A stretch of DNA of 64,000 bases. Source: Stichopus chloronotus. Taxonomy: Eukaryota; Echinodermata; Holothuroidea; Aspidochirotida; Stichopodidae. The translations under genes and the position numbers were made by a program. This document shows, in pieces, positions 1-14,257 of this stretch (within the stretch, counting starts at the first letter, position 1; the number at the start of each line of letters is the position of its first letter). Under the pieces are notes generated by a model. It made no database searches. It was not told the DNA's origin and saw nothing but the letters and a program-made list of their open reading frames with translations. The stretch is from assembly GCA_021234535.1 (NCBI GenBank), contig CM037840.1, positions 18,617,415-18,681,414 of the forward strand. Direction: 5' to 3'.

Positions 1-235
1 ACAAGGGTTTCACATTTTGACCTATGTTGACCCCCAATGACCATTGACCTGTAACAAAGACTGGCGCTCTTCTGCTCAACGTAGTTCTCTAAAGTAGCAT
101 ACAAAAAAAAAGAGATCTTTTCAAGCTTTTCCACTTGGAGATGTCACGTTTACAAAATCTCACAATTTGACCCCTGTTTACCCAAAATGACCTTCGACTT
201 CCACCAAAAACGATAGGATTTTGTCACTCAATGTG
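1..235 (-). repeat. AGGTCA-type interspersed repeat, two diverged units
   Basis: Two units about 150 bases apart share tcaca.tttgacc..tgtt.accc..aatgacc. On the minus strand this reads as AGGTCA-like hexamers separated by a few bases. Related stretches occur near 10311-10520 and 41163-41345. Confidence 0.5.
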
Positions 236-1001
236 GTACACCTACATAAATATGAGATTCATCCAAGCTTTGCTTCTTTAGAATTCAGGGCGTCACGGGC
301 ATGCATACACACATACGTACACGCATAAATACACACGTACGCATGATAGTTACAAAGGTTACGATTTTCATAGAAACAAAAAAGAACAAGATGAAAATCA
401 AAAGACTCTAATATTGCATCACTAACACATATTTGTTCGACTAAACTCCACAGATTTAGCGTAATAATCTGTAAGATTTGAATTCTGAAACGATGACAAA
501 AGGAACCATCCAAACAAAGACCAACATATACATTTCAACTAAACATTAGGAATACAACAAGTTGACCTGCGTATTATTCTTTAGTTACATCATAAGAAGT
601 ACCAGCTTAATAGCACATGATGTATTCACTCTTAAATACAATAAATCAGATAAAAGCTCAATGAAGGATAGAAGATGTTGAGGACAAACGCTGAGGTGGT
701 GACTAAAATGTTTAATAAACCTTCCTGAAACAAATATACTTCAGCTGCTCCCAGTACAAATCCTCGCTAACTTGTCACTTCTACCATAATAATCTTTCTT
801 GTGCTACTGCATTGATTTATTTTAGGACATGGAGACAAAGTAGCTGAGTTGTAAATGCTCATCAATTTATACCACATTATCAGTAAAAATTAGTATTGGA
901 GACTTCATTGGGATATGCTATTTGAGATACCACAGAACGACTTTTTAAATCTGGTCCTCCACCTTTTAGGTGACATCATCAATACGCACACATACATATA
1001 G

Positions 1002-1027
1002 TTTTTTTTTGGGGGGGGAGGGGGGTG
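1002..1027 (+). repeat. Poly(T)-poly(G) tract
   Basis: Nine T followed by eight G, an A, then six G. Similar tracts recur at 1946, 3652, 3939, 8479, 41786 and 42422. Confidence 0.9.
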
Positions 1028-1622
1028 GTATTGAACTTTTTTGGAAAAAAGTTGCTGAATACTTGTTTACATTCAAAACAATGAACATTTTTGGCATTTT
1101 GACATTTCATAAAAAAATTATGTTTCCAGCAAACAACAGGCGAATGGCTTCATATACCTTTTAGAACAAACCCAACACGTCAGAAAACTACCCTGAAAAG
1201 AACAGGGCCATAGCTGATTGCCAATCTGAATCAAGTCTGAAAATTTTATCCGAAACAGTGAAAAATGAACGAAACATTGGCAAAATTTTGCCCCCATTCA
1301 TTAATACCCATGCACAAACTTCACCCGATTTAAAATCTGCAAACACATTTTTGATCCTCACGGAATTCCTTACGCGGTTTTCACAGCAATTATGCAAGAG
1401 CGCCACCGAATTGTTCAACAATCGTTTTTCCACAATGCGTTGTAGATTTACAGGAATGAATGCCTACACAAGACTCCCGTGGGCTGGAGCATTGGCCCTT
1501 TTACATCGAAGCAGTATATTTGTTTACAGAAGCATTGCGTTTGTTTCTCCATGCCAAACGAAAGCCATTGGATGATTAAGTCTGAACACATGCTACGATA
1601 AATTTAAATTAAAGTACAGAAA

Positions 1623-2200
1623 CAGAAGGAATAACAGCAAAATCTAGATTTTTCGTTGAAACCAGAAGGAATAACAGCAAAAAACCGTAATTACACACAT
1701 TCTTATTGAGTTTGATGCACAGCGGTATAATTTCGATCATATGCTATTTATAGAACTTAAATTAGATCCAGTTATAAATGAACGTAACATATCTGTGGAT
1801 GCAAAATGCAAGACCTCAGTTAGCTTCCATAGAGATTTAGTCATCCAGATCAATACACCTTAACAGTGTACATGTGATACACGAAATTTACGAGGTCGAG
1901 GTAAAGGTACGGTAGAAAGAAAAGTTGATATAGTTTTTTGTTAGAGGGGGGGGGGGGGGACTTAAATCTTAAGTGAATAGGTTACTGTAGTACATGTACC
2001 AGACTTCTGTGTAAATATCTAGAATGAAACGTTTACGTCAGGTAATTTCTTTGGAAGATTATTCTATTCATTTTTTTAGAAAAAGAAAGATACGGAGGTT
2101 CTTCATAACTTTTTTTTTGCACCTGGTGAGTCTAGCCAGTTCTCGTGTGCACTTTTGAAACAGAAGGAATAACAGCGAAAAACCTTTATTACACACACCA
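1623..2200 (+). repeat. Dispersed short repeat (cagaaggaataacagc), three copies
   Basis: The 16-mer cagaaggaataacagc occurs exactly at 1623, 1663 and 2161. The copies at 1663 and 2161 are followed by a similar aaaaacc...attacacaca segment. The stretch between holds a poly(G) tract and no supported gene. Confidence 0.6.
1946..1959 (+). repeat. Poly(G) tract
   Basis: Uninterrupted G run of about 14 bases. Confidence 0.9.
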
Positions 2201-2604
2201 TGTAAAGAAAGTAGTTTCTGAAAAATAAACCAGAGGACTCTCTTTGACGTGACACGCAAACTACTGAATATGCAAAGCGTCTTAATTATTTTGGATTAAG
2301 ATTAAATACACAACCTGAAGTATTAGATTAATTTTTACATCTATTTATTTTGTCATGTATTCAGAGCAAGGTTGCAATCAGTTCCATAACATACTTGAAA
2401 GAAGAAAAAAAGGAAACATTTTAGATACACTATTACCAATGATCGGAATGTATAAGATGAACAATGAAACAACTTACAGGTTTTCGAGTGGACCCGATTC
2501 TCAATAAAATAGGAAAAAATGGGATAATGTGGATCAAATTAGGATCAAGTATGTCCTGATAGGACCCAAATTAGGGAATGTTGGACAAAATAGGCCATGA
2601 ATTA

Positions 2605-3260
2605 TCCGAAATACCACTTCAAAGCAGTACCAACTTTTACAGTGCCCCCAATAAACCACAACATGAATAAATTCAGACAAAATTTCGTGCCTGTAAGGGA
2701 CCCCCTTACGTTCCAAAAGGAAACCATAGAGTCCCGTTCTAGTTTAGACTTATTAAACAAATTACCACATGGAACAAGTAGACATGTAACCAATCATCCA
2801 GTTGAGTAAAGGGTTGATCACTGTCAGACAAAATTTGTTCTGCAAAGAGCATGGCAAACGTCCTGCAAATGGCCCGACAGAGGCCCTGACAGGGACCCAA
2901 AATAATGCCTCAGTAAAACGTAAAAAGTACCACTTGAAACCAGTGTAAACTTTTCGAGAGTCCTCCAATAGATAACAAAATGGATGACGCCAGCCAAAAT
3001 TCTGCTAACAAGGACCCGGGCATCAGACATTCCAAGGCGGGACCACCGACTTCTTGTCCTATGTAGTAGGTCAGTTTGAAAATCCACAGTACCACGTGCA
3101 ACCAAGTGGACAGGTACTCACTCATCCAGTTGAATAGGAATTGGCCAGTGTCAGGCAAAATTTGTGTGGCCAAGAGGTAGCTTGTGACTTGTGACTTGTG
3201 CCTTGTGATTAACAAAGGCACTTTTTGCTGTTAACTGAATTGTCCCATGGGTCATAGTTA
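2605..3260. repeat. Tandem repeat, ~150-165 bp period, about four copies
   Basis: Copies start with taccac at 2612, 2763, 2928 and 3090. Shared blocks include accac.t..aa.ca.gt, catccagttga (copies 2 and 4) and cag.caaaattt. Copies 1 and 3 are closer to each other, as are 2 and 4, so the array grew by duplication of a ~320-bp dimer. A fainter fifth copy may begin near 3326. Confidence 0.75.
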
Positions 3261-3651
3261 TGTAAGCAACACTCGTTATAACAGGGCATACGGTATATCA
3301 CGTACCGTATAGTTATTATCAAAAGTACCACAAGCGGGATAGACATCACTGCATCCCATCTGCACTGATTTTGATATACCGTTCACAACTCTCTGGTCAG
3401 ACGAAATATTCACTGCTCCAGGACCACTTAAAGTCTCGTCCCAACGGTACCGCAGTGTTTCAGCAGCCCATGAAATGTGGTAATTCATCTTCAGAGATTA
3501 GGTCATTATCTTTATCATGAAAAGAAATACGTAATCTGTTAGTTGTTGAAAATCTAATGGGCCTACGTGAAGTAAATCGGCTCCCTTCTTTCACTATGTG
3601 CAAAACCTCTGCCCAACAAGTTGAGACAAATACATTTTGTATCAAATGATC

Positions 3652-3667
3652 GGGGGGGGGGGGGGGG
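3652..3667 (+). repeat. Poly(G) tract
   Basis: Uninterrupted G run of about 16 bases. Confidence 0.9.
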
Positions 3668-3938
3668 AAGCCGACTTACTGAGGGTTAAAGTTAAATTAC
3701 TTTATGCGATGTGTACTGAGGTTGATGCCACATATACCCCTCACTGATCAGTAACCAAGTGACTATCCTGCACCATTCTCCAAGATAGAGGAGCAGTAGC
3801 GGGGGGACTTCAGTCAGGTTATGACGCCACTCGATTCTCTGAAAACTCAATTTCGTAACTACAATGGAGATATTGCTCCAATGACTCTGGGGCTAGATAT
3901 ACTCACTTTTAACAGCTCTCTTTGTTTCTTTGTTTTGC

Positions 3939-3952
3939 GGGGGGGGGGGGGG
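3939..3952 (+). repeat. Poly(G) tract
   Basis: G run of about 14 bases preceded by a T-rich stretch. Confidence 0.9.
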
Positions 3953-6680
3953 ATGGAGTTATGAAACTGTGCAAGAGGTTCCCTACAACAATTATGTGTA
4001 CTAAATCAGATATCAGGTGCTTGACTCATATTTTTTGTAAGATAGATTAAACACTCGTTCAGCAAATGGAAAGTATGAAGTGAATCTGAGTATGATGTAA
4101 CGGAACCTGTCTGTATTTTCATTTAGTTGGTTGTAAAAAAATTAGAGTCCTGTTTGATCATTAATTAAACCACTCAAGCAAAAGGTACTCCTCGCCGCGC
4201 CAGATTTATATGTCATGAAACTGGAGTATGAGTTGAACATTTTTCATTGAAAGTCAATATTATCTAAGGGCTTTTTTTTTTCCATAGATAGAATTTCATA
4301 TTCATTCCCAATTGTTCTGTGTAAACGGTGATTGAATGCTATGTTTCTTCGGAAAGTTTGGATTTTGTATGGCCAGCAAAAATGACAATTTTTGTATTTA
4401 AATATATGAAAGATGAGTACATAGTTCTTCTCCAGGATTGGTGACACGTCACATATTTTCCTCTACTTTCTCTTCGAAGAAACATTGACGGAGAACAGAG
4501 GTAGATGACCAATCGATTGGCAGTACAAATCATATTCCAACTTTTATATTGATAGATAGCCAGGTTGACATACTCATCACAATGTGTCAGAAACAGTACA
4601 ATGATTGGTATTGATAAATTAACGTATATCTCCAAAGAGAATGTTTTACTGAAAAACCACACATTTGACTGGTAAATCAACAGAATAAGTGTATCAGTTG
4701 GTATGTCTGTCTCTTAAAGATGGTCTATGGGTCACAATTTTTGATGTCCCAGAGAAACGTAATGAAAAATCTTGGAATAATATAATCTCACAATCATATC
4801 ACGATGGCTCTAATTAATATGCTCACAGAACTTGCATATTGTACATACACTGTGGACGAAGTGGAAATAGCAGTCAAAAAAAAATTGAGAGCGCAGGTTA
4901 TAAGGTGTGGCTGAAAACATGAGTAGAGAATCACCCCCCCCCTCCCCCGCCCATGAACCACTCTAGTTCACATTTGCCCTGATCGGGTAGACAGTAATAA
5001 TCACTTTTTGAAAGGTAGCGAAGATGTTATGCATCAAGAGATAAGGACGTTTCCAACAAGTGAAAACTAAATCCCAAAGGAAGCACCTCTTCTTTTATAG
5101 TTCTAGTGCATAATTAATATGCACTGCCGGATAGCCCTTAACTTCTGATATAAAATTGCCTAGCTGCAAAATATGTTTGCATGGACTTGTATTGATCTAT
5201 TTTTTTATAATTTGCATTTTTACTTACGATAACTTTTTTTTTCCACGAAATATTTCACTTTAAATTGTAAACTGCTTTTGTATATCATGTCACTACTTCA
5301 CATAATAGATTGTCTCTTTGTCGTTGTTGAAATTATGATATTCAGTATATATAAGTGACTCTATAAGTTATTGTAATACCGCAGTTGACAGTTGACTGCA
5401 ATACGAAAAAGTGGACCATACGATAGGTACTTCTCAAGTTGTGCAATATCTATAATTTGACCTTGCCAGCAGAATCCGGTTAAACTTGGTCTTAAAAGAA
5501 CAAACTTATTTGCTTTTAAATCCTGGGCTCTTTTAAAATCCTTTTTCTTTTGCATGAAATCACGAATGATTATTTCGCGCTCTTTATTTAATACTATGAG
5601 CAAGGTTCACGGACTTAATGGAACGTCGCATTTATTGCACAGCCTACCCTTCATTTACTTAACCAATAGAAAGAAATGAAAACATTGATCCAATTCGGTT
5701 ACTAATGATTCAACATTTGATGCGGTGTAACAAACAGGAAAAATGTCGATTTCTGAATTGAGTTGTTGCCTTTCCTTTTCTTTCCTCTCTCTCTCTCTCT
5801 CTCCGTTCTGTTGTTTTATTCTTTTCCCTTTCATTAATATATTACATCATCAAACTGTTCTTTCGCTTCCTTTTGGTCTCTTCATTGTTTACGTTTTGAC
5901 TTTCCCCTTTTTCTCTATCTTTCCATCAGTTTCACTTTCTCTTAACGATGTTGAATCCATCAAAATCAATTGCGAGGTACCTGGTACAAATGATTTATCA
6001 ATTACTTATGATGACAGTCGTAATTATTGTTCCTTAATATTTACGTCTTTCTTTCATGTGTTTAGTTTGCTATATGTAGGAAAACACTTCCTCAGAGTGA
6101 CGCAGAACACAAAATAATTGTTTCCTTTCGATGATTTGACTGCGCATAAACAAAATACACGATAAAGGCAGTGTTTCCTAGCAAAAAAAGAAGCAAAAGC
6201 AAAAAAGAAAAATATATAATAAAAATAAAATAGAATAAAAAAAGAAAATCGCGTTATGCTTATTGGTATTGTGCTGCGTGGCTAAGTTGTTCATACACCG
6301 ACAGGAAAATGTCAACAGTCTTGTCTTGACCATTGGCAGCTTTATGTTGGTGTATGGAAGTGCTGGAGTCGAGTCCAGCTAATTCCAGTGCGAGTAAGTA
6401 CATTTCGGGTCCAAGTCTGGGTCCGACTTTTTTTCCAGTTGAGTCCGAGTCACATTATCCGAGTCCTACAGTCGCTGTGCAAATTTGACATGTAACGTTT
6501 GATTTAGACTATGATGAGAATGCTATGAAACCTTAGTCTTTTTACCTCTAGTAATTGCAAAACATTTCCAGACGACCATCAGTGATGCGAAGACAGGCAG
6601 TGGTCACAAAGTAGACAACTTCGATCTGTGAAATGATTAGGCAGACAACGTTTACTTGATCCAAACCTTTTAACACGCCT

Positions 6681-6692
6681 TTATATATATAT

Positions 6693-6727
<35 letters not shown>
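6681..6727. repeat. (AT)n microsatellite
   Basis: About 47 bases of alternating AT with one aaa interruption. Confidence 0.9.
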
Positions 6728-8478
6728 GTCTTTACGATTTAACTTAAATTGCTCTAAGTTACTCAAAACAAAAACAAGTAGAAGTATTGACTGCTGTAAC
6801 AGGAAATTTTATCTTGAAACGACCACTACTGTACTTCTGACAGGTTAGTCATGCTGATCAGAAACCAGTCTTTGTAAAGAGATTTTCTAGCCCCCTCTCC
6901 TTCCATTGTTTCTACCGGCAGGTCAGTCCTAAAATGATTTCCTGTACTGAATTGCATTTGAACTCCATGTTCAAACAACGGATAAAATATTTCATCAGAA
7001 TTTGCGGACAGTATAATCACAACTTGAAGAGTGCCTTCATGTGGTTTAGTGGCACATAAAATGAGTACGCCTTAACGAGAACTCATGGCGGAACATTTAA
7101 CGTAAATGGTGCGGCATGGTGCCTCTGCTACAATGCAGCACTCAGGATTTTGGACGAGGGTCAACTGTTGAGAATAATGAATAGACTGTCAAGAAAGCAA
7201 AGAGCCGCCATCATTTGGCGCCGGACGTAAAACATTTTTAGATAGGAGATTTGTCGAAATCGTCCTAAGTTTCCAAGCACTTTTTACAAGTTCCTGTAAA
7301 TAGCAATTTAATATTACTGTTTTTTTCTTGTTTGGCAAACCCGGCATCTAAGCAAATTAAAAGTTTCTTCTTTGCGAAACAAAAGTGTTATAAAAGTTGT
7401 ACTTGATTTTCCAATATTAAGGTCTGAATTACGTGCAGTGAATTTTAATGGCGAAATATGCTCAACACAATCATTAATCGTTCACTGGAGGTTCACTTTA
7501 AGAAATCAAGCCTTGCATTTTTCTTTCCCCTGGGTCTTTTGCCTTTGTCTTTTTATCTTTCTTTTCTCCTCTTGAGTAGTATTGCGCCCCTGACCAGTAG
7601 TAAAAGTTGCAACTGTTCCTTCGTCCCCCTCTTCCCCTTGTTCAACCAGTGTATGTAGAACACGTAAATTACCGTGCATGTGAATATATTTAATAGTTAT
7701 TGAAAGAAGTGAAAAACACCCACAACAGCATTCGGCCCATTAGGAAATGCAGATTTTGCACCGTGGCAAGTGTAACATGACTCGACAAAACATTTTTTGC
7801 AGAGAATGCTCAAATGGACAAACGTGTACAGTTTCATCGGTTTACGGTTTCATCAGCGTGTAGAGAATATTTTAGGAGATAAATAATGATGTCTTTCAAA
7901 TTACAGGAAATGGCACTCCCCTGTCTCTCTGGCCCTGCATCTTTCAGCGAAGTACTTTTTCAAGTCTTTTAAGTCGTGAGGGAGGGGGTGGTTGTTAGAG
8001 GATGTTGTGTGAGGATGCTGGGACAAAGGGTGGGAGGAAGTGAAAAACAGCAATGGCACTGTTTACGCAGAGCGCCACCATCAGTTGACACCTAACGTAG
8101 AAGATTGAGAGACTGAGAATTTTTTTCAGTAATAATGCCAATCACCATCGCAGGAAATGGTAATGAATTGTCTTTCTAGCGTTTCGAATTTCAGCTAGGT
8201 ATTCTTTATACTTAAGCGAAGGAGGCCGGCAAAGAAGGTGAAGCTGTGACGAAACTATACAATTGGAGTGACATCATCGATGGGCGTGAAGAGTGGGCCT
8301 ATTGAGAACACCAAACTGCAGGAAATGGCACATCTATTTCTTTCTGGCCTTGTGAATTTAAGCTAAGCCTTAGACCTTATATTTTAAATACGGTGTAGAA
8401 ATTCACACTTTTGCACTACTGGTGATTCACACTACTGGTGGTGCAATATTTATTTAACTTTTTTTCCCAGTTTCAGAT

Positions 8479-8491
8479 GGGGGGGGGGGGG
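8479..8491 (+). repeat. Poly(G) tract
   Basis: G run of about 13 bases preceded by a T-rich stretch. Confidence 0.9.
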
Positions 8492-9374
8492 AGTGTCCTC
8501 CCCTGCGGTTACCCATGCAGTCATGTCCATCACTGGAGAGCTCTTCTCCACTTATTTGGCATCTGTCTGTCATTACAAATTCTGTGGAGTTAAGTTGGGT
8601 CTCCCTAATTGCTAGCACTATCACTAAATACAGTTAGTTATTTAGTGGATGAATTCTTTGAATGCACAAACTAATCTCAATATGTGTATACAAAAATAGA
8701 GAAATACTTAAAAGCATGAATGGGATGTTTTTCAATCATGATTACTCAAATAACAAACAAATTCTACATTACACAAAATTTTCTGTAAATAAGACAATAA
8801 AAATGCTCCGTGTGAGCAATTTCTTGTGAATCATGTTAGCAGTTTATCTTCAAGGGTTAGACACCAGTCAGAAGATAACGAGGAATTTCCACACACATGG
8901 GACATTAGGACATTACTTCCCTCCAGTGATTGACGCATTAAGTAATGGTATATTGCTGTCTTCCCTGGATTCGCGATCAAAGACTTTTGCTAGCTTTAAG
9001 ATGGTGATATGTGACTAGTTGAGAATTTTGCTATCCCCGAGACAAATATATAGCTTGGGGTGATGAATTTCTGCCTTTAAATAGTTAGAAAAAGAGAAAT
9101 ACAAAGAAACGAAAGTGAAACAAGAATGTACTTAAAGGGCAGTAAACAATCACTAAACTTGACTTTGCAAGAAAAATGAAGCAATACATAAAAATAGCAA
9201 GGTGCCAAGAACCAGAGGGAAATTACCTCTCGGCACTTACTTCTCTTTATAAACAGATGTAAAAGCAGATGGTTAAATGGTTTCCTGGTGACAATTTCCG
9301 GTCTATGATAAGTGTATGATATTTTATGACACAAGGAAGTTTAATGAAGGATGTATAACGTACAAATGTGATAT

Positions 9375-9490
9375 TTAACCGTTAATGTAATGCAATCCAT
9401 AAACTAGTTATGATTTTTAACCATAAATGTAATGATCTGACGCCACCATAAATGTAGTCATTTTTAACCATATATGTAATTATGATAAAA
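9375..9490 (+). repeat. Short tandem repeat of a ~25-30 bp unit
   Basis: tttttaaccat(a/t)aatgtaat recurs with small changes four times (starting near 9375, 9413, 9446, 9463). Confidence 0.5.
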
Positions 9491-10310
9491 AAAGTAAGGC
9501 TAAGGGCTAAAGGAGGTCTGAAGGAAATCGTCATGTTGCAAGTTTGAAGTGTTCTATAGATGATCAAGAGTCACTCACTAAAACAGAATGACCAACCGAA
9601 TGGGCCTCTCTGGTACAGCCTTCCGTGCTTATTGACCATTAAGACTGTGAGAGGAACTATTTAAGAATGGCAATCACAGTGTACAAGATTCCTCGGTCTT
9701 GGTTAATGTGTGAAATCAGTGTGTAAGCAGGGTCGGATTTAATCATGGGCCCGGAACCTCCACTAAAAGGAACCAACACAAAATTACATAATGGTAATCT
9801 TGTAAATAATAAAGGAAAAAGTCAGGATTTGAGGGATGTTACAGTACAATACAATCAGTGGGATGATACAATTCAATTATCTGGTGTAATTTTTGTCTTT
9901 TAAGCTTTCGTATAAATAAGAAATCTTGGTTTTAATTTCTGGTGGGGGGTATAAACGGATCTGAGATTTTTACGAGGGGAGCATATCATAGTAAATCCAC
10001 ATTTAGTACTACCTAAGCGGAGCGTCACCATCAGTTATCGAGGACCCTACAAGAAAGAATGTTGACAAGCCTCCAAAGATGCCTGGAAACGGCAACCTAA
10101 GCCTTATTTAAGCTGCATGTAACCAGCCTTCAAAAAGCATCTCATGCCTGCAATTTCTCAATGCATGGAAAAAAAAAAACTTTGAAAAAGTGGTAATGCA
10201 TATTACATTGCTTGAGATGAAACTTGTGAACCCTGTATCTCAATGAGAAAAAGATGTATGAACTCCAATCTTGTCGAGAATGTTGTCCATTGTAAGTTAA
10301 TCACCACGGT

Positions 10311-10520
10311 GATTTTCATGAAGTTCAAAGGTCACTTGAGGTAACCAGAGTCTAAAGTCTGACAACCTGTTAAGGAAGATATCTCAGCAACTGAATGTTG
10401 CTGGAACTTCAAAGGATTAACACTGGTTCCTTTTATGAGTACATGGTCTCTCGCATGTTTTGTGTCATGTCAAAGGTCAAATAAGATACGTAGAGGTGAC
10501 AGTGTGAAACACGTACGTCA
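10311..10520 (+). repeat. AGGTCA-type interspersed repeat
   Basis: Contains gttcaaaggtcacttgaggt near its start and tcatgtcaaaggtcaaata near 10470, with a diverged spacer. It is the same style of repeat as at 1-235 and 41163-41345. No coding capacity. Confidence 0.5.
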
Positions 10521-10849
10521 TAGAACTTTATAATACTTCATGTATATGTTGGTTGTCCTCTATGTTTCATAATTGTCACTAACATGGAATCACAGTCTGC
10601 TGACGTTCTAGTTACGTGATGCGTTATGACTGCAGGAGGAATGGATCTCATGATCTCGTCACTGAACACGTCGACTGATTCACCATTAAATGCGACGCAA
10701 GGCTGTAAAAAATTGTAAAAAAATTCTCAGAACAGATGGCTGTTCAAAAAGGTCAAATGTTTGCTTTTTATTTGCAGCTGCAGGCTCCTTTAGGTCCAAA
10801 GACATCGGCAAATTAAAAACAAAAGGACATTGCGTTGATTGACCTGGGC

Positions 10850-10920
10850 CCTGTTCCACAAAGAGTTAAGATTAAGATCAATCTTAACTTTTGATTTCTA
10901 CATGATGAGTTAGGCCTATA
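10850..10920 (+). repeat. Possible MITE end
   Basis: ggccctgttccacaaagagt followed by taagattaagatcaatctta resembles the 'ccctgttccacaaag...ttaag' ends I associate with short inverted-repeat elements of marine invertebrates, and contains a small palindrome (aagattaagatcaatctt). The partner end was not found. Confidence 0.3.
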
Positions 10921-13900
10921 GGTAACTTAATGTTAGGCTAGCAATAAGTCAGGACCTAGCTCATTACAGCCAACCCTATTTAGCATCTAGCCTAGTTCTA
11001 AGTTGTTTAAACTTAATGGCGTCTACTAATGAAGACTATTCAGGGCATGGTCCAGATTCCACTATTAGAGGCTAAGACTATAGTATTAAGCTATACGAAC
11101 TGAAAGCCTATCGTAGGCCAGATCCAAGAGATAGAGTTGTACCCACTAGCCCTTCAACAGGGCTGTGCGTTGCGTCCCTCCAAATCACAGTCCTTGCTTG
11201 GCTGACACAATTTTTAACCAATTTACGATTTGCCATAAGAAACGATTGAAAAATGATTCAAAAGTAATTTTATTAAGACTAAATCATACGTCAGTACGTC
11301 GTCACAATCAGATTACCCATGAAAGTGTTTTTGGTGACCATTTGAAGGATAAAACAACAAAATCTAGCAACATTTCTCCTCACCGTCCGAACTTATCATG
11401 TGCAATTATGCTAACAGGAGTGTTACCTTACATTTTTCACGTCAAAATTAATCAGATTGCTCATCATATTTGACTTCATCCCTTATGCAGAAAGGTGGGT
11501 CATTTGTATGAAATTTGGTGAGAAAACATAACTATTTGTGAACATGAGACATAGCGACCATGGCGAGGGTTGGCTGATAAGTTGAAACAAAAATGGTAAA
11601 GTGTCACAAGGATGTGTAAGGGTGCTTCAATTAATAAATTGCCAACATGTCACATTTTTTCATTTCAAGAACTGAAAGGTTAACAATAAGTGGTCACATT
11701 TCATTTTTGAAACATGCAAAACATGTCAAAAATGAAAGATAAGAAACACATGTTTTCTAAAATCTATCAAAACTAGTAGAAAGTTACTTTCCCAAAGGGA
11801 GATGTTTAAACTGTAGAACTAACGTGGAGATTGGATTATTCTTTGGAAAATATACTTTGTAGGAGTGGGACATGGTTTCCCATTTTACTCAGTGATCTCT
11901 TAATCTGAAACTGAACGATGCATACTTAAATTTGTCAAACTAGTAAATGTAAGGAGAAATACAAGTTTATCAGAATACTTGTAAATATAAGCTATTAATT
12001 GTATTTGCAATGGAACACCAACAATTAACATGTAGACTTACATTGGGAAATTACACTTTATTTACAACAGTATTCCGTCGTGCAGTTTCAAATTTGTCAA
12101 ACTGAATGGTTTTTCACAGTACTATGAAACTGCTTAAGACATATCTTGCAACTTTGCTACTTAAATTTGCAGTAATATGGCCCTCCGTAAAAAAACAAAA
12201 AAAAAAAAGCAACAAAAAAACAAAACAAAAACAACAGATTACTAAATCTGTCATTTCACAACACTTGATCTTTTCACACGAGGAAAATCAGCTTTTCGCA
12301 CAAAACACCGTAACAACTTGATGACGTGTGGATTTGTTGGTTTGAGAGTATCACTAAAGTTTTTGATAAGGCTGATCTCCCAATACTTCCTTTTATTCAT
12401 GCCAATCTGCAGGTAACAAATGTCACAATGTAAGGTGACAGAGCAAGACTGCCACCTGTATTTATGAAATCCTTTCATGCAACAGAACCAACCACACAAC
12501 TAGGCCTATATTGTCGGATATTGGTTGGGGGCTCTGTGGACAAGCAATGGGCGTAAAAGCCCCGTATGAAGTTTGCTAGCTGTGAAAGCTTCAATTAGAA
12601 TCCCACTTTCAAAGAATAACATTTTGGAAAGAGTCAGCAAAAAGTTAGGCCCAGGGTAACCCGATTGGTTCAATGGGAGCTGTCAGTTATAACTGTGATC
12701 ACAAATTCTGAATACTTCTGTTCATCTTATGTCGCTTTAGATCACATCTTCCAAAGTTTCAGTTGATCTGCAAAATTCAGGTGTTCAATAGCGTTTATAG
12801 TGTTGATAAGTTAGTTTTCAATTATTTTAGACAAAGTTGTTTAAGTCAAAAAGTTCTCAATGTCAAAAAGATGCTCTGTGGGTTAAAATTTTAGATCGTT
12901 TTCCTTCTAACAGAGAGTTCTGAATGAATAGAATGGTCTTCCTAAATATACGGTAATGTCTAAAATTGTTAACGCTCTTCAAGTATGCAACTATTACAAG
13001 TATTTCTTACAAGTATTTTCATTAGCACAATATATTCTGGTTTTCCTTGATTTAGGCTGAGGATTGTTTTGGCCTGCTAGTTCAGGGTTTTCTGTCTCCG
13101 TTATGAACCTTTTCTCACTACACTAAATTATCACATATTACATATTGCTACCAACATTTCGTTCTTACAATTTCCGGTTATTGAAATGTAAGACCGGAAT
13201 CGATATAATAAAGCTATAAAATTAAATTATTGAAGACACTGACCAGTTCAGACCCGCAAAATTAGGTGATTTTGCATTCTCATAAACGATTTTTTTCTGT
13301 TGATCTAATGACCTGATCAACGACAAACTGACCTAACGTGATGATTGTGTAGCATCTTATTAAAGTTAGCCTACATCACTTTTGATATCATGCCAATTTA
13401 TATTGATGACATAATTTGGGCCTTTAAGGAGCCTAAATAGCCTGCCCCAATAGTGTTGTCAGATACCGTTTAATTTTACTGACAGTCGGAATAATAAATG
13501 GCTTCAAAGTATTCTTTGGCATACCGTCCCCGATGTTTACTCCCATGTTTGTAAATAAATCCATGCAAACACGGATCCGAAATGATGCCTCTATGTTCAA
13601 TATTTTTCAAAATGAATTGCTCTTCTTCGTAAATAAATGCCAAACTTTTTTTTACCCATAATTAATATTTTTTGAATAGTTGAAAACAAGGAACGTAAAC
13701 TTTGTTCATCTTGTTCTCACTTTTTTTTTCAACATACTACTGTTGTTGTATTCGTGACTGGTGAATGATAAACAGTGATGAGACCATTTTCAGTCATATT
13801 GACATTTTTTCCTTTCAGCGTTTGTACAAAAATATCAACCTTTGTGTGGTTCCTTGGTTAGAAAAATCAGTCTCCCATTGCTCAAGATACGTTAATCAAA

Positions 13901-14257
13901 AGGTATCATTTAATCGATGTAAAGTAAGCGACATAGTCACAAAACTGATCATACACAGCTTGTTTTTGTGATGAATATGTGAACCACATTTGTAACTGAC
14001 TGGCAACCTCCTGGTTAATCTGTTGCAGAGAGCATACATACGGCATGCAGCATTCTACCTGGACCACCGGTCGAGTGGATGTGGCATATGCATGTGTGTG
14101 AGTGGGATGAAAAGCCCACACAGATCTGCCAACCCATGTTATGGTATTGATACATGTTAATGATTATCGTGGGAGAAGTTTGAATCAATAATCAGCACTG
14201 GCTGGTTAATGTATTCTATGATGTATCTTACTTCAATTCCGTTTATATGCATTTTAG

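Larger units (their letters stand above)
236..2604. other. No gene recognised
   Basis: AT-rich DNA with only short frames of skewed composition. It contains the cagaaggaataacagc repeats and two poly(G) tracts listed separately. Confidence 0.6.
3261..14257. other. No gene recognised; repeats and simple sequence
   Basis: Frames here are short or of simple composition (e.g. the C/T-rich frame at 5743-6117). None has domain signatures or convincing splice sites joined to a neighbour. Missing upstream exons of the CIDE-N-like gene may lie here unseen. Confidence 0.5.

Noticed and set aside
5743..6117. 124-codon plus-strand frame beginning with a hydrophobic stretch.
   Set aside because: The hydrophobicity comes from a C/T-rich simple sequence (ctctctctct), and there is no domain signature or splice partner.
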